Shown here piece by piece: positions 6,523 to 13,699 of a stretch of 18,576 nucleotides of DNA; the first letter of the stretch is position 1, and each line of letters starts with the position of its first letter. Under the pieces are notes generated by a model. It searched no databases. It saw only the letters and a program-made list of their open reading frames with translations, and was not told the origin of the DNA. This DNA is from CALMEH01 sp964548225 (GTDB taxonomy: Bacteria; Acidobacteriota; Blastocatellia; Pyrinomonadales; Pyrinomonadaceae): positions 1-18,576 of the forward strand of contig CAZJQP010000095.1 in assembly GCA_964548225.1 (NCBI GenBank), given 5' to 3'. Position numbers and translations under genes: made by a program.

Positions 6523-7647
6523 TTATTTTGTTGCCGTAGTGCCGACAATGTAACTATCACGGGCTTTGACGATTAGATTCGGACGATTGACGCGGACGCG
6601 GATTTGTTTTCTCTCGCCTGTTTTGCCTGTTTCCGTCGGATAATAGCCTATTTGATATTGCTTGCGGAGTTCTTCGGCAATCCCTTCAAAGGCTTCGTTT
6701 AACCCGGCGGCTGAGGCGGCGGCTTTGAACATCGTGCCGCCCGTCGAATCCGCCAATTCCTTCAAATATTGTCTGCCGAGCGCGTAATCATTGATAATTT
6801 GACGACGCGAAACTCCGCCCGAAAGTTGCGGATCGTTGAGCGTGTCGTTCAGAGTGTTGTAATGAATCGGGAAAATCAAAACGTCCGATTCTTCTGCCTC
6901 GCGGATACTTTTATCATAACTCGAAGAAAACGACTGGGTATCAACGCCGTCAGTAAGCAAAACTATCGCCTTGCGTCCTTCAATTTTCCGCAGGCGTTTG
7001 CGAAGCGAAAAATCAACCGCGTCGTAAATCGCCGTGCCTGCACCGATATTGGCACGGTTTATGGCGCGGTAAATTGTCTCACGGTCGTTTGTCGCTTCTG
7101 CTAAAACTTCGACATCGCCGTCAAATTCCATAACGATAACGCTGTCTTGTGGTTTTAGCTGGTCAACGAAGTTTCGCGCCGCTTGTTTGATTTCCGGCAA
7201 AATCCTTTCGGCAGAAATTGAGGTGTCAAGAAGCAAAACAACTGTAAAGGGTTTGTCCGACGTGCCGAAATAAGCAATTTCTTGTTCTTTACCGTTTTCA
7301 AAAATCTTGAAATTCTCCTGCTTTAAAGCCGGAATATAAAGCCCGTTGCGGTCAAAAACCGAAACCGGAATCGTAATTAAACTTGTTTCAACTTTAATAA
7401 CTTCTTCATCCGAGTCAGATGTATTTTGCGAATTCTGTTCGGCTTTGTCTTGCAAAGTTTCTTTTTTTTGCATATTCGGCGGCAAAATCCGCGTGTTGCC
7501 GTTGTTCGGTTTCGACTCCGAAAAACCTTCCTCCGCCGGTTTCGGAGTCGGAGTCGGAGTCGGCAGGATTTTTCTGCCTGATTGACCAGACGCAAAAATA
7601 GAAAACCCGAACAAAATCAGACATAAAGAAGCAAATTTTCTCACCAT
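6523..7647 (-). CDS. secreted VWFA-domain protein, acidobacterial type
   Basis: A 374-residue exported protein matching the VWFA-related family common in Acidobacteriota. Residues 1-22 are a signal peptide ending near A-S-G-Q. A short Thr-Pro repeat and a low-complexity charged linker run to about residue 84. A beta strand region with the family phrase V-S-V-F-D-R-N-G precedes the VWA domain at about 134-330. The metal-ion-dependent adhesion site is complete: D141-x-S143-x-S145, T205 in G-A-G-T-A, and D233 in L-L-T-D-G-V-D. Such domains bind protein ligands through a divalent metal. The start is supported by GGAG seven bases upstream of the ATG. It follows the NRAMP-like gene by 76 bases on the same strand, so co-transcription is possible but not evident. 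Confidence 0.9.
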   Translation of the reverse strand: MVRKFASLCLILFGFSIFASGQSGRKILPTPTPTPKPAEEGFSESKPNNGNTRILPPNMQKKETLQDKAEQNSQNTSDSDEEVIKVETSLITIPVSVFDRNGLYIPALKQENFKIFENGKEQEIAYFGTSDKPFTVVLLLDTSISAERILPEIKQAARNFVDQLKPQDSVIVMEFDGDVEVLAEATNDRETIYRAINRANIGAGTAIYDAVDFSLRKRLRKIEGRKAIVLLTDGVDTQSFSSSYDKSIREAEESDVLIFPIHYNTLNDTLNDPQLSGGVSRRQIINDYALGRQYLKELADSTGGTMFKAAASAAGLNEAFEGIAEELRKQYQIGYYPTETGKTGERKQIRVRVNRPNLIVKARDSYIVGTTATK

Positions 7648-7723
7648 AGAAACTCTCCAAAAATCGGATTGCGAAATGCTTACAATTTTTTTGATGCTGA
7701 AAAAGAGAAAAAAGTCGGATAAA

Positions 7724-8905
7724 TTATTTCAAATTATTGAAAAGCGTCAGAACCGAAAAAACGAGCATCGCCACAACCACAAACCAACCCGAAATTTCAA
7801 GCCAAACGGGATGTCTGTAATTTTCGCCAATGATTGATTTTCGGCGCGAAGCCAACAAAATCAGCGAAAGACCGATGGGTAAAATAAATCCGTTGATGGT
7901 TCCTGCCCAAACCAGAACCTGAACGGGATTCCCGACAATCAAAAAGACAATCGTTGAAAAAATAATAAAACCGATAATGACGAAATTATTATTTTTCTCG
8001 ATTTTTTCGTGAAAAGTTTTCAGGAAAGACACCGAAGTATAAGCCGCGCCAATGACGGAAGTTATCGCCGCCGCCCACATCACCACGCCGAATATCCGAT
8101 AACCGACATTGCCAGCCGCATTTTGAAAAACCGATGCCGGCGGATTTTTGTCGTCAATCGCCATTCCGAGCGCAACCACGCCGAGTGCCGCCAAAAAGAG
8201 TGCAAACCGAATAATTGCCGTCAGACAAATTCCCGTAATTGCGCTTCGATTGACTTCTTTGAGCGATTCAACGCCGGAAATTCCTGAATCAATCAAACGA
8301 TGCGCTCCGGCAAATGTAATGTAACCGCCGACCGTTCCGCCAACTAAAGTTACAATCATAATCGGCGAAATCGTTTCAGGATAAAATGTTCTGAGAACAG
8401 CTTCGCCAAGCGGCGGACGCGAAGCGAAAACAACATAAATAATCAAACCAATCATCACCACGCCCAAAATTTTAACGATAAGATCCATCGCTTTGCCGGC
8501 TTCTTTGAGCGAAAAAACGCCGATTGCGACAAATGCGCTGATAATTGCGCCGTATTCAACCGGCAAATCAAACAAAACATTAAAAGCAAGTCCGCAACCC
8601 GCGATATTTCCGACATTAAAGACCAAACCGCCGAGTGCAACCAACGCCGCGAGAAAATAACCGCTTCCCGAAATCGTTTCATTTGCCACGTCTTGCCCGC
8701 GTTTTCCGCTAACTGTCAAAATACGCCAGATATTGAGTTGGGCGAAAATGTCGAGAATCACCGAAACCAAAATCACAAAACCGAAACTTGCCGCAAGTTC
8801 TTTGGTAAATTTAGTCGTTTGCGTCAAAAAACCGGGACCGACCGCCGAAGTCGCCATCAAAAACGCCGCGCCCAAAATGACTGATGAAACTGTTGATTTT
8901 TTCAT
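7724..8905 (-). CDS. NRAMP-like transporter, YcsG-type
   Basis: A 393-residue integral membrane protein with about eleven hydrophobic helices, related to the NRAMP/APC fold and to B. subtilis YcsG. The ATG at 8905 is preferred, since an in-frame ATG at 8935 would translate the ACAGGCT palindrome; neither has a clear ribosome binding site. Where classical metal-transporting NRAMPs have D-P-G-N in helix 1, this protein has G23-P-G-F26. Where they have M-P-H in helix 6, it has A199-G-A-H-R203. Proton-coupled Mn/Fe transport as in MntH is therefore doubtful. The gene follows pxpA as ycsG follows ycsF in B. subtilis, which suggests a role connected with 5-oxoproline or its precursors, possibly uptake. 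That role is inference. Confidence 0.82.
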   Translation of the reverse strand: MKKSTVSSVILGAAFLMATSAVGPGFLTQTTKFTKELAASFGFVILVSVILDIFAQLNIWRILTVSGKRGQDVANETISGSGYFLAALVALGGLVFNVGNIAGCGLAFNVLFDLPVEYGAIISAFVAIGVFSLKEAGKAMDLIVKILGVVMIGLIIYVVFASRPPLGEAVLRTFYPETISPIMIVTLVGGTVGGYITFAGAHRLIDSGISGVESLKEVNRSAITGICLTAIIRFALFLAALGVVALGMAIDDKNPPASVFQNAAGNVGYRIFGVVMWAAAITSVIGAAYTSVSFLKTFHEKIEKNNNFVIIGFIIFSTIVFLIVGNPVQVLVWAGTINGFILPIGLSLILLASRRKSIIGENYRHPVWLEISGWFVVVAMLVFSVLTLFNNLK

Positions 8906-8912
8906 AAATGTA

Positions 8913-8933
8913 GAACAGGCTGTCAGCCTGTTC
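8913..8933. repeat. ACAGGCT palindrome, copy 1
   Basis: A perfect inverted repeat of nine base pairs with a three-base loop (GAACAGGCT-GTC-AGCCTGTTC). It lies seven bases upstream of the chosen NRAMP-like start and covers the alternative upstream start. Confidence 0.8.
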
Positions 8934-8968
8934 ATTTGAAACCAAAAAAACTTTTGAATACGTTGAGG

Positions 8969-8989
8969 AAACAGGCTAACAGCCTGTTT
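8969..8989. repeat. ACAGGCT palindrome, copy 2
   Basis: Nine-base-pair inverted repeat with loop AAC (AAACAGGCT-AAC-AGCCTGTTT), centre about 56 bases from copy 1. It overlaps the pxpA stop codon. On the minus strand it is followed by only three T residues, so it is at best a weak terminator or attenuator of pxpA read-through. Confidence 0.8.
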
Positions 8990-9744
8990 TACTTTGCTTG
9001 AATTTCGATACCGTTTTCAGTTAATTTTTGATTGATTGTTCGGGCAAATTCCAGCGCGTTTGCGCCGTCGCCGTGAATGCAAACTGTTTCGGCTTTTATC
9101 GAAATCGTTTCGCCGTTTGTTGCCGTAACCGTTTGGGTTTGAATCATCTGCAACACTTGTGCGACGGCATCTTCGGCGTTTTTAATAAGCGCGTTTGCTT
9201 GGCTTCGGGGCGTTAAACTTCCGTCAGTTTGATAGCTACGGTCGGCAAAAACTTCAGAAGCGGTTTTCAGTCCGAGTTTTTCGGCTTCGGAAATCAGAAA
9301 ACTTCCCGAAAGCCCGTAAAATATTAAGTTTGAATCAATTCTTTTCACGGCTTCGGCGATTGATTTGGATAATTCGACATCTTTCGCCGCCAAATTATAA
9401 AGTGCGCCGTGCGGTTTGACGTGGTGAAGTTTCGCGCCAAGTGCTTCGCAGATGCCTTTGAGCGCGGAAACCTGATACAAAACAATATCGAAAATCTCCT
9501 GCAAAGACATTTTTATTTCGCGCCGTCCGAAACCTTGCAAATCGGGAAATGAAGGATGTGCGCCGATTGCCACGGTTTTTTCGATTGCCGTTTCGATTGT
9601 TTGGCGAATCACGCTTGCATCGCCCGCGTGAAAACCGCAAGCAATATTGACGGACGAAACAAAATCCATCAATTGGGCATCATTTCCCATTGTCCACACA
9701 CCGAAACTTTCGCCCATATCGCAATTCAAATCAATTGAAGCCAT
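8989..9744 (-). CDS. pxpA: 5-oxoprolinase subunit PxpA (LamB/YcsF family)
   Basis: A 251-residue member of the LamB/YcsF family. With PxpB and PxpC it forms the ATP-dependent bacterial 5-oxoprolinase, which opens 5-oxoproline (pyroglutamate) to glutamate. Conserved blocks are D-L-N-C-D-M-G-E-S-F-G at 5-15, N-I-A-C-G-F-H-A-G-D at 33-42, V-K-P-H-G-A-L-Y-N at 109-117, and E-V-F-A-D-R-S-Y near 164-171. The ATG at 9744 is chosen rather than a TTG six codons upstream, because family members begin close to D-L-N-C-D-M; no Shine-Dalgarno helps. The partner subunits are not in this window. Downstream lies the YcsG-like transporter, as in the B. subtilis ycsF-ycsG pair. Confidence 0.93.
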   Translation of the reverse strand: MASIDLNCDMGESFGVWTMGNDAQLMDFVSSVNIACGFHAGDASVIRQTIETAIEKTVAIGAHPSFPDLQGFGRREIKMSLQEIFDIVLYQVSALKGICEALGAKLHHVKPHGALYNLAAKDVELSKSIAEAVKRIDSNLIFYGLSGSFLISEAEKLGLKTASEVFADRSYQTDGSLTPRSQANALIKNAEDAVAQVLQMIQTQTVTATNGETISIKAETVCIHGDGANALEFARTINQKLTENGIEIQAK

Positions 9745-9804
9745 AGAAAAAGTGTCCGACAAAACTATAAACTAAAAGTTATAACCTACAAACCGGACCT
9801 GAGC

Positions 9805-9905
9805 AACTTTCGCAGAAGCCACGAAGTTTTCGCAGAAGCCGCGAAGTTTTCGCAGACACGATGCAAGTTTCGGCAGAAGCTGCGAAATTTGCGTAGCTTC
9901 TGCGT
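9805..9905. repeat. five tandem ~20-bp units, TTTCGCAGAAGC type
   Basis: Four direct units of 20-21 bases start at 9805, 9825, 9845 and 9866, each containing TTT(T)CG(G)CAGA followed by a CGA or GCGA. A fifth unit from 9886 carries the inverted form (TAGCTTCTGCG). The array fills the gap between the cyclophilin terminator and pxpA. It is a third kind of short-period repeat in this window; no protein is called across it. Confidence 0.8.
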
Positions 9906-9922
9906 GATTATCTTTTTCGGAC

Positions 9923-9955
9923 AAAAAAATAAGACAAACCGCAAAGGTTTATCTT
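9923..9955 (-). terminator. intrinsic terminator after the cyclophilin gene
   Basis: Reading the minus strand, AAGATAAACC and GGTTTGTCTT form a ten-pair stem (one G-U) around loop TTTGC, followed by ATTTTTTT. It begins 29 bases after the cyclophilin stop codon. This is a textbook Rho-independent terminator, and it closes the mltG-to-cyclophilin gene run. Confidence 0.85.
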
Positions 9956-9983
9956 ATCGAAAATACATTGAGTTGTATAAAAA

Positions 9984-10469
9984 TTACCCTTCAATCCAAA
10001 CTTTTTCCATCACCACCGCTTCGAGCGGCTTGTCTCGCGGATTGACGGCAACTTCAGCGATTGAATTTACCACCTCTTGACCTTCAATGACGCGCCCGAA
10101 TTTCGTGTAGCTCGGCGGCAGCGGATAATCAATGTGCATTATAAAAAACTGCGAACCGTTGGTATTCGGTCCGGCGTTTGCCATTGCGACTGTGCCTTTG
10201 TTGTATGCGCCTTGATAAAGCGGGGAAGTTCGGTCAATTTCGTCGTCGAATTTTCCGCCCCAAGCCGATTCGCCGCCGTAACCTTCGCCAAGCGGATCGC
10301 CGCCTTGAATCATAAAATTACGAATCACGCGATGAAAAATCACGCCGTCGTAATAACCTCTTTCCGCCAAAAGCCGAAAATTTTCCGTCGTTTTCGGCGC
10401 GTCTTCTTCCAACAATTCAAATTTGATTGTTCCTTTGTTCGTTTCTAAAACTGCAATTCTGTTTGCCAT
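9984..10469 (-). CDS. cyclophilin-type peptidyl-prolyl cis-trans isomerase
   Basis: A 161-residue single-domain cyclophilin without signal peptide, so a cytoplasmic folding catalyst for X-Pro bonds. The active-site segment F-H-R47-V-I-R-N-F52-M-I-Q55-G-G-D-P and the second block M-A-N-A-G-P-N-T-N-G-S-Q107-F-F are intact. The region equivalent to the cyclosporin-binding tryptophan reads L-P-P-S-Y, as in many bacterial forms. GAGG eight bases upstream supports the ATG. It is the last gene of the mltG run, 41 bases after the HAD gene, and a strong terminator follows. Confidence 0.94.
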   Translation of the reverse strand: MANRIAVLETNKGTIKFELLEEDAPKTTENFRLLAERGYYDGVIFHRVIRNFMIQGGDPLGEGYGGESAWGGKFDDEIDRTSPLYQGAYNKGTVAMANAGPNTNGSQFFIMHIDYPLPPSYTKFGRVIEGQEVVNSIAEVAVNPRDKPLEAVVMEKVWIEG

Positions 10470-10510
10470 TTACATTTCCTCAAAATTAATAAAATAACTG
10501 CAAATCTATT

Positions 10511-11368
10511 CTACAAAATAAATTTTTCGATGGCTAAAGCGACTCCGTTTTCATCGTTTGAAAGCGTCTGAAAATATCTCGGATTTTCGAGCAATTCGGG
10601 CGAAGCATTTCCCATTACAACGGGCGTTCCGGCAAATTCGAGCATTTCCAGATCGTTGAAATTATCGCCGCAAACCATCACATTTTCAGCAGTTAAATTA
10701 TTTAACTTGGCGAGTTTTTCAACGCCGATGCCTTTCGATGCGTCGGGTGGCAAGATGTCAAGCAAAGTAAAATCAAGATGCGGATAAATTGTTGCGAGAA
10801 TATTGACCGAATCTTGCAATTCATCTTTCAAAATCGTTTCAATCTCGCGCATTGCGGCACAATTTCCCGAAAAAGAAATATGAATTACTTCGGTTTCATC
10901 TAAAACTTCCGACAAATCTTGAACGTGATGAACGGCTTCTTCGGCTTCGTCGCCGTGAAAAGTTTTCGACCAAGCGATATATTTTTGAAGCGGAATATTG
11001 TCGGCGGAAATCGTATCGTAAAGCAAAGTTCCTTTCGTATGCGGATTCGTGCTGACCAAAGCATCGCCGCCAAATTCGCGTCCGACACGCAAAATCTCCA
11101 GCGACGTTTCGAGATTTATCAGCGAAAAATCAACCGTTTCGAGCGTTTCGGCAAATTTCAAAAGTGCGCCGTTATGCGAAATAATCGGCGCATTGAGTTT
11201 CGCTTCGAGCGCAACCGGACGCGCATCACGAAAACGCCTTCCGGTCGCAATCGTTACCAAAATGCCGCGTTCTTCGGCAAGTCTGATAGCGTTTGCGTTG
11301 GCTTCGGAAATTTTACCCTTTGAATTTAAAAATGTTCCGTCAAGGTCTAATGCGAGAAGTTTTATCAT
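10511..11368 (-). CDS. HAD-superfamily Cof-type sugar-phosphatase-like hydrolase
   Basis: A 285-residue phosphatase of the Cof/YidA (HAD IIB) type. Motif I is D8-L-D10-G-T near the N-terminus, motif II T42 in A-T-G-R-R, motif III K212 in D-A-S-K-G, and motif IV G-D235-N-x-N-D239. The region between motifs II and III is the C2-type cap domain that decides substrate. The ATG at 11368 is preferred to a more upstream in-frame start, because it puts motif I at the normal distance and lies two bases after the upstream gene's stop, giving translational coupling. Substrate is unknown; relatives hydrolyse phosphosugars, PLP or FMN-pathway intermediates. Confidence 0.9.
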   Translation of the reverse strand: MIKLLALDLDGTFLNSKGKISEANANAIRLAEERGILVTIATGRRFRDARPVALEAKLNAPIISHNGALLKFAETLETVDFSLINLETSLEILRVGREFGGDALVSTNPHTKGTLLYDTISADNIPLQKYIAWSKTFHGDEAEEAVHHVQDLSEVLDETEVIHISFSGNCAAMREIETILKDELQDSVNILATIYPHLDFTLLDILPPDASKGIGVEKLAKLNNLTAENVMVCGDNFNDLEMLEFAGTPVVMGNASPELLENPRYFQTLSNDENGVALAIEKFIL

Positions 11369-11370
11369 TT

Positions 11371-11880
11371 TTACGGCAGTGTGTTTTTCCTTTGCAATGT
11401 TTTTATTAGCATACGCAAAAGATGAACGATTTGCCAAAACAAGAGAATCGAAACAAATGTTAGAACAAAAAAATCGTAAACATTAGATTTATACAAAATA
11501 AAATCTGAGGCTTGCAAATTATTACTTCCTTCAATTAATGCAACTTCTTTCGGAGTTGAGAAAAGCCAATATATGAAAAAGCAAATTGAAGAAGTCGTGA
11601 AAATGAAAGTCGGAAAAAACCTTTTTGATTTGAAAAGTGAAACGAGAGTCAATCCGGTCAACAAAACCAGCGAAAATAGAAATAAAATATGATATTCCGG
11701 CGCGTAGTGAACAAACATATTTATTCCGTGATTTACAGAACTTAATTTCAGTTCTTCAGATGTCGTAATTCGTTCATTCCAAGTAACGGTAAAATGCGTA
11801 AAAAAACTTGCAATCGAAAAAACAAACGCAGAAAAAGAAACCCCTAAAAGTAATTGTCTTTTTTTGATTATTGCATTCAT
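11371..11880 (-). CDS. four-helix membrane protein, unknown family
   Basis: A 169-residue hydrophobic protein that is not recognised. Four likely membrane helices are at about 10-30, 63-82, 89-108 and 135-158. A polar loop of some 30 residues follows helix 1 and another of about 25 lies between helices 3 and 4. The C-terminus is basic (K-T-L-Q-R-K). It is richer in A+T than its neighbours and full of F, S and T. It sits between the BrnA-like gene (41 bases) and the HAD gene (two bases), so it is probably co-transcribed with them. Confidence 0.75.
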   Translation of the reverse strand: MNAIIKKRQLLLGVSFSAFVFSIASFFTHFTVTWNERITTSEELKLSSVNHGINMFVHYAPEYHILFLFSLVLLTGLTLVSLFKSKRFFPTFIFTTSSICFFIYWLFSTPKEVALIEGSNNLQASDFILYKSNVYDFFVLTFVSILLFWQIVHLLRMLIKTLQRKNTLP

Positions 11881-11921
11881 AAATTTTTAGACACCAAAAA
11901 CCTGAAAAAGTTCCGCAAAAA

Positions 11922-12146
11922 TCATTTTGCTTGATGCGCTTCCATATAATCGCGGAGAATTTGATTGACTTTTGCGGGATAATTAAATTCCAACGATTTG
12001 AAGAATTTGATTAAATCTTTGTCAATCGGGAAGTTTTCCTGATGTTTTCGCGGAATCGGCTTGAAACCTTTGCGTAACAAAGAATCTTTAAACATTTCTT
12101 TGGTAATCGGCGGAATATCCGTATAATCAATATCTTCATCTTTCAT
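11922..12146 (-). CDS. BrnA-family antitoxin-like protein, without BrnT
   Basis: A 74-residue protein resembling BrnA antitoxins of BrnTA type II systems. The N-terminal phrase D-E-D-I-D-Y-T-D-I-P-P-I-T and the C-terminal ribbon-helix-helix-like part (P-I-D-K-D-L-I-K-F-F-K-S, then Y-P-A-K-V-N-Q-I-L-R-D-Y) fit that family. BrnA normally neutralises the ribonuclease-like BrnT and represses its own operon. No BrnT (about 90 residues, usually directly upstream) is found: the upstream neighbour is mltG, ending 23 bases away. AGGA five bases before the ATG is a good ribosome binding site. It may be an orphan antitoxin or a repurposed regulator. Confidence 0.72.
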   Translation of the reverse strand: MKDEDIDYTDIPPITKEMFKDSLLRKGFKPIPRKHQENFPIDKDLIKFFKSLEFNYPAKVNQILRDYMEAHQAK

Positions 12147-12169
12147 ATTATTCCTATAAAATCAGCGCG

Positions 12170-13240
12170 TCAATTATTTTGTTGTTCGCGTTTTTTCTGC
12201 CGTTGTTGTTCGAGCCATTGTTGATAGGCGGCTTTGCCTTTTTCAAATTCGGCGGCAGAGGCGTAGAAATTGTGCGAACCGTCGTTTTTTTCGACATTCA
12301 GGACATAGAAAATATAATTCGTCTGCGCCGGATTTAATGCCGCGAGAATCGAGCTTTCGGTTACGGAAGAAATCGGTCCGGGCGGAATTCCGGCGTATTT
12401 TCGCGTGTTGTAGGGCGAAGTTGATTCCAGATCGCTTTTGTGAATTGTGCCGTCCCAACGGTTTTCCATTTTGGCGATATAAACCGCTGTTTGGTCAATG
12501 CCGAGAGCCATATTTTTGCTCAAACGGTTGTAAATTACGGACGCGACAATCGGACGTTCATCTTCGTATTTCGATTCGGTTTCGATGAGCGAGGCAATCG
12601 TAACAATTTCCTGCGGCGTTCTGCCGAGAGATTTGGCTTTTTCGCTCCATTCGGGTTTCCAGAATTTTTTGAATTGTCCGACCATTGCCGTGATAATTTC
12701 CTTCGGTGTCGTGTCTTTCGGAAAAGTGTAAGTCGTCGGATACATATAACCTTCGAGATTTTTTGCCGTCGGCGCAATGTCTTGGATAAGCGATGTGTCG
12801 TTCATATAACTAACGAGAACTTTGTCTTCAACCGGCGGATTTGAAGGGAATTTTTCGTTAATTCGTTTGGCAATATCAAAGCGCGTAAAGCCTTCGGGAA
12901 TCGTGATTTTCGTGGTGCGTTCTTCACCCTTTTCGAGTTCTTTCAAAACTTGCAACGGCGTAATCGGTGATGAAAATTGATATTCACCGGCTTTTAATTT
13001 GCTTGCGTCGCCCAAAGTGCGAAGATAAATTGACAAAGGCATCGAACCATTTAAAATTCCTTCCGAAGTTAATTTGCCAATGATTTCATTCGGCGTTGAA
13101 CCTTTCGGAATTGTAATAAATTGGCTTGCCTTCGCGTGTGTGTGCGGTGCATTGAGCGCAGAATAAAGCCAATACGAAGCACCGCTGACGGTTAGAATCA
13201 AAACTAAAAAAAGAACGATAAGAATTGTTGTAAATTTCAT
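12170..13240 (-). CDS. mltG: endolytic murein transglycosylase MltG
   Basis: A 356-residue inner-membrane enzyme that cuts nascent glycan strands and is proposed to end their polymerisation. Residues 5-27 form one N-terminal membrane helix and the rest faces the periplasm. A LysM-like region spans about 41-105. The YceG catalytic domain follows, with the likely catalytic glutamate E220 in A-S-L-I-E-T-E-S. The conserved G-I-D-Q-T-A-V-Y at 247-254, the P-Y-N-T-R block and G-I-P-P-G-P-I at 284-290 are present, with the terminal F-Y-A...H-N-F-like motif near 323-326. The tail is Q/K/R-rich. No Shine-Dalgarno is visible, and a candidate promoter lies almost on the start codon. It heads the run ending in the cyclophilin gene. 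Confidence 0.95.
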   Translation of the reverse strand: MKFTTILIVLFLVLILTVSGASYWLYSALNAPHTHAKASQFITIPKGSTPNEIIGKLTSEGILNGSMPLSIYLRTLGDASKLKAGEYQFSSPITPLQVLKELEKGEERTTKITIPEGFTRFDIAKRINEKFPSNPPVEDKVLVSYMNDTSLIQDIAPTAKNLEGYMYPTTYTFPKDTTPKEIITAMVGQFKKFWKPEWSEKAKSLGRTPQEIVTIASLIETESKYEDERPIVASVIYNRLSKNMALGIDQTAVYIAKMENRWDGTIHKSDLESTSPYNTRKYAGIPPGPISSVTESSILAALNPAQTNYIFYVLNVEKNDGSHNFYASAAEFEKGKAAYQQWLEQQRQKKREQQNN

Positions 13241-13249
13241 TGCCGCTAA

Positions 13250-13279
13250 ATTTTATCAAAATAATGAAACCGCAATCAA
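13250..13279 (-). promoter_or_regulatory. candidate mltG promoter
   Basis: Minus-strand TTGATT (13274-13279), 18-base spacer, TAAAAT (13250-13255). Initiation would fall about three bases before the mltG ATG, implying a near-leaderless message, which agrees with the missing Shine-Dalgarno. The 60-base gap is shared with the divergent gene at 13301. Confidence 0.35.
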
Positions 13280-13300
13280 TTTGCAGACGAAATATGCCTT

Positions 13301-13660
13301 GTGCTGAAAAATAAGAGTCTAAATTACATAACGCTGATGATTTTCGCGCCCGTGCTGATTTTAACGGGTTTTCTCGGCTTCGTTTTGCCCGACGGTTTGA
13401 TGAGCAACGCGCCTGCATATAACATCTTTCACATCATTTTCGGCGCAATCGGTTTGGCATTTGTCCTGTTCAAAAGGGAAGATTTCATACGCGGCTTCAA
13501 TATCTCATTCGGCTTGATTGACCTCTACCAAGCCGCCGCGAGCTTTCTGCATTGGTTTCCCGAACAGCATTTCCAATGGAAAACCGCTGATGACATTTTG
13601 CACATTGTCATTGGTAGCGCGTTGGCTTTGATTGGATTATTCGGGAAAAGAAAGAACTAA
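13301..13660 (+). CDS. small four-helix membrane protein, DUF4383-like
   Basis: A 119-residue membrane protein with helices at about 9-30, 40-57, 65-85 and 97-115. The second and fourth helices resemble each other (N-I-F-H-I-I-F-G-A-I-G-L versus D-I-L-H-I-V-I-G-S-A), which suggests an internal duplication with a repeated histidine (H44, H101). The pattern recalls DUF4383-type proteins, but the assignment is tentative and no function is known. The start is uncertain: GTG at 13301 is the first available, lacks a Shine-Dalgarno, and an ATG at 13337 would cut into helix 1. Divergent from mltG, convergent with the GNAT gene. Confidence 0.75.
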   Translation: MLKNKSLNYITLMIFAPVLILTGFLGFVLPDGLMSNAPAYNIFHIIFGAIGLAFVLFKREDFIRGFNISFGLIDLYQAAASFLHWFPEQHFQWKTADDILHIVIGSALALIGLFGKRKN

Positions 13661-13699
13661 TGACGGATCATATAAATTAGTTTCGTTTCAATCTAATTT

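Noticed and set aside
11369..11437. Longer start for the HAD phosphatase
   Set aside because: It would add 23 residues before the D-L-D-G-T motif and overlap the upstream membrane gene, while the start at 11368 fits family length and coupling.
13674..13699. Possible bidirectional terminator between the 13301 gene and the GNAT gene
   Set aside because: The stem (AAATTAG/CTAATTT) is nearly all A-T with a twelve-base loop, too weak to call.
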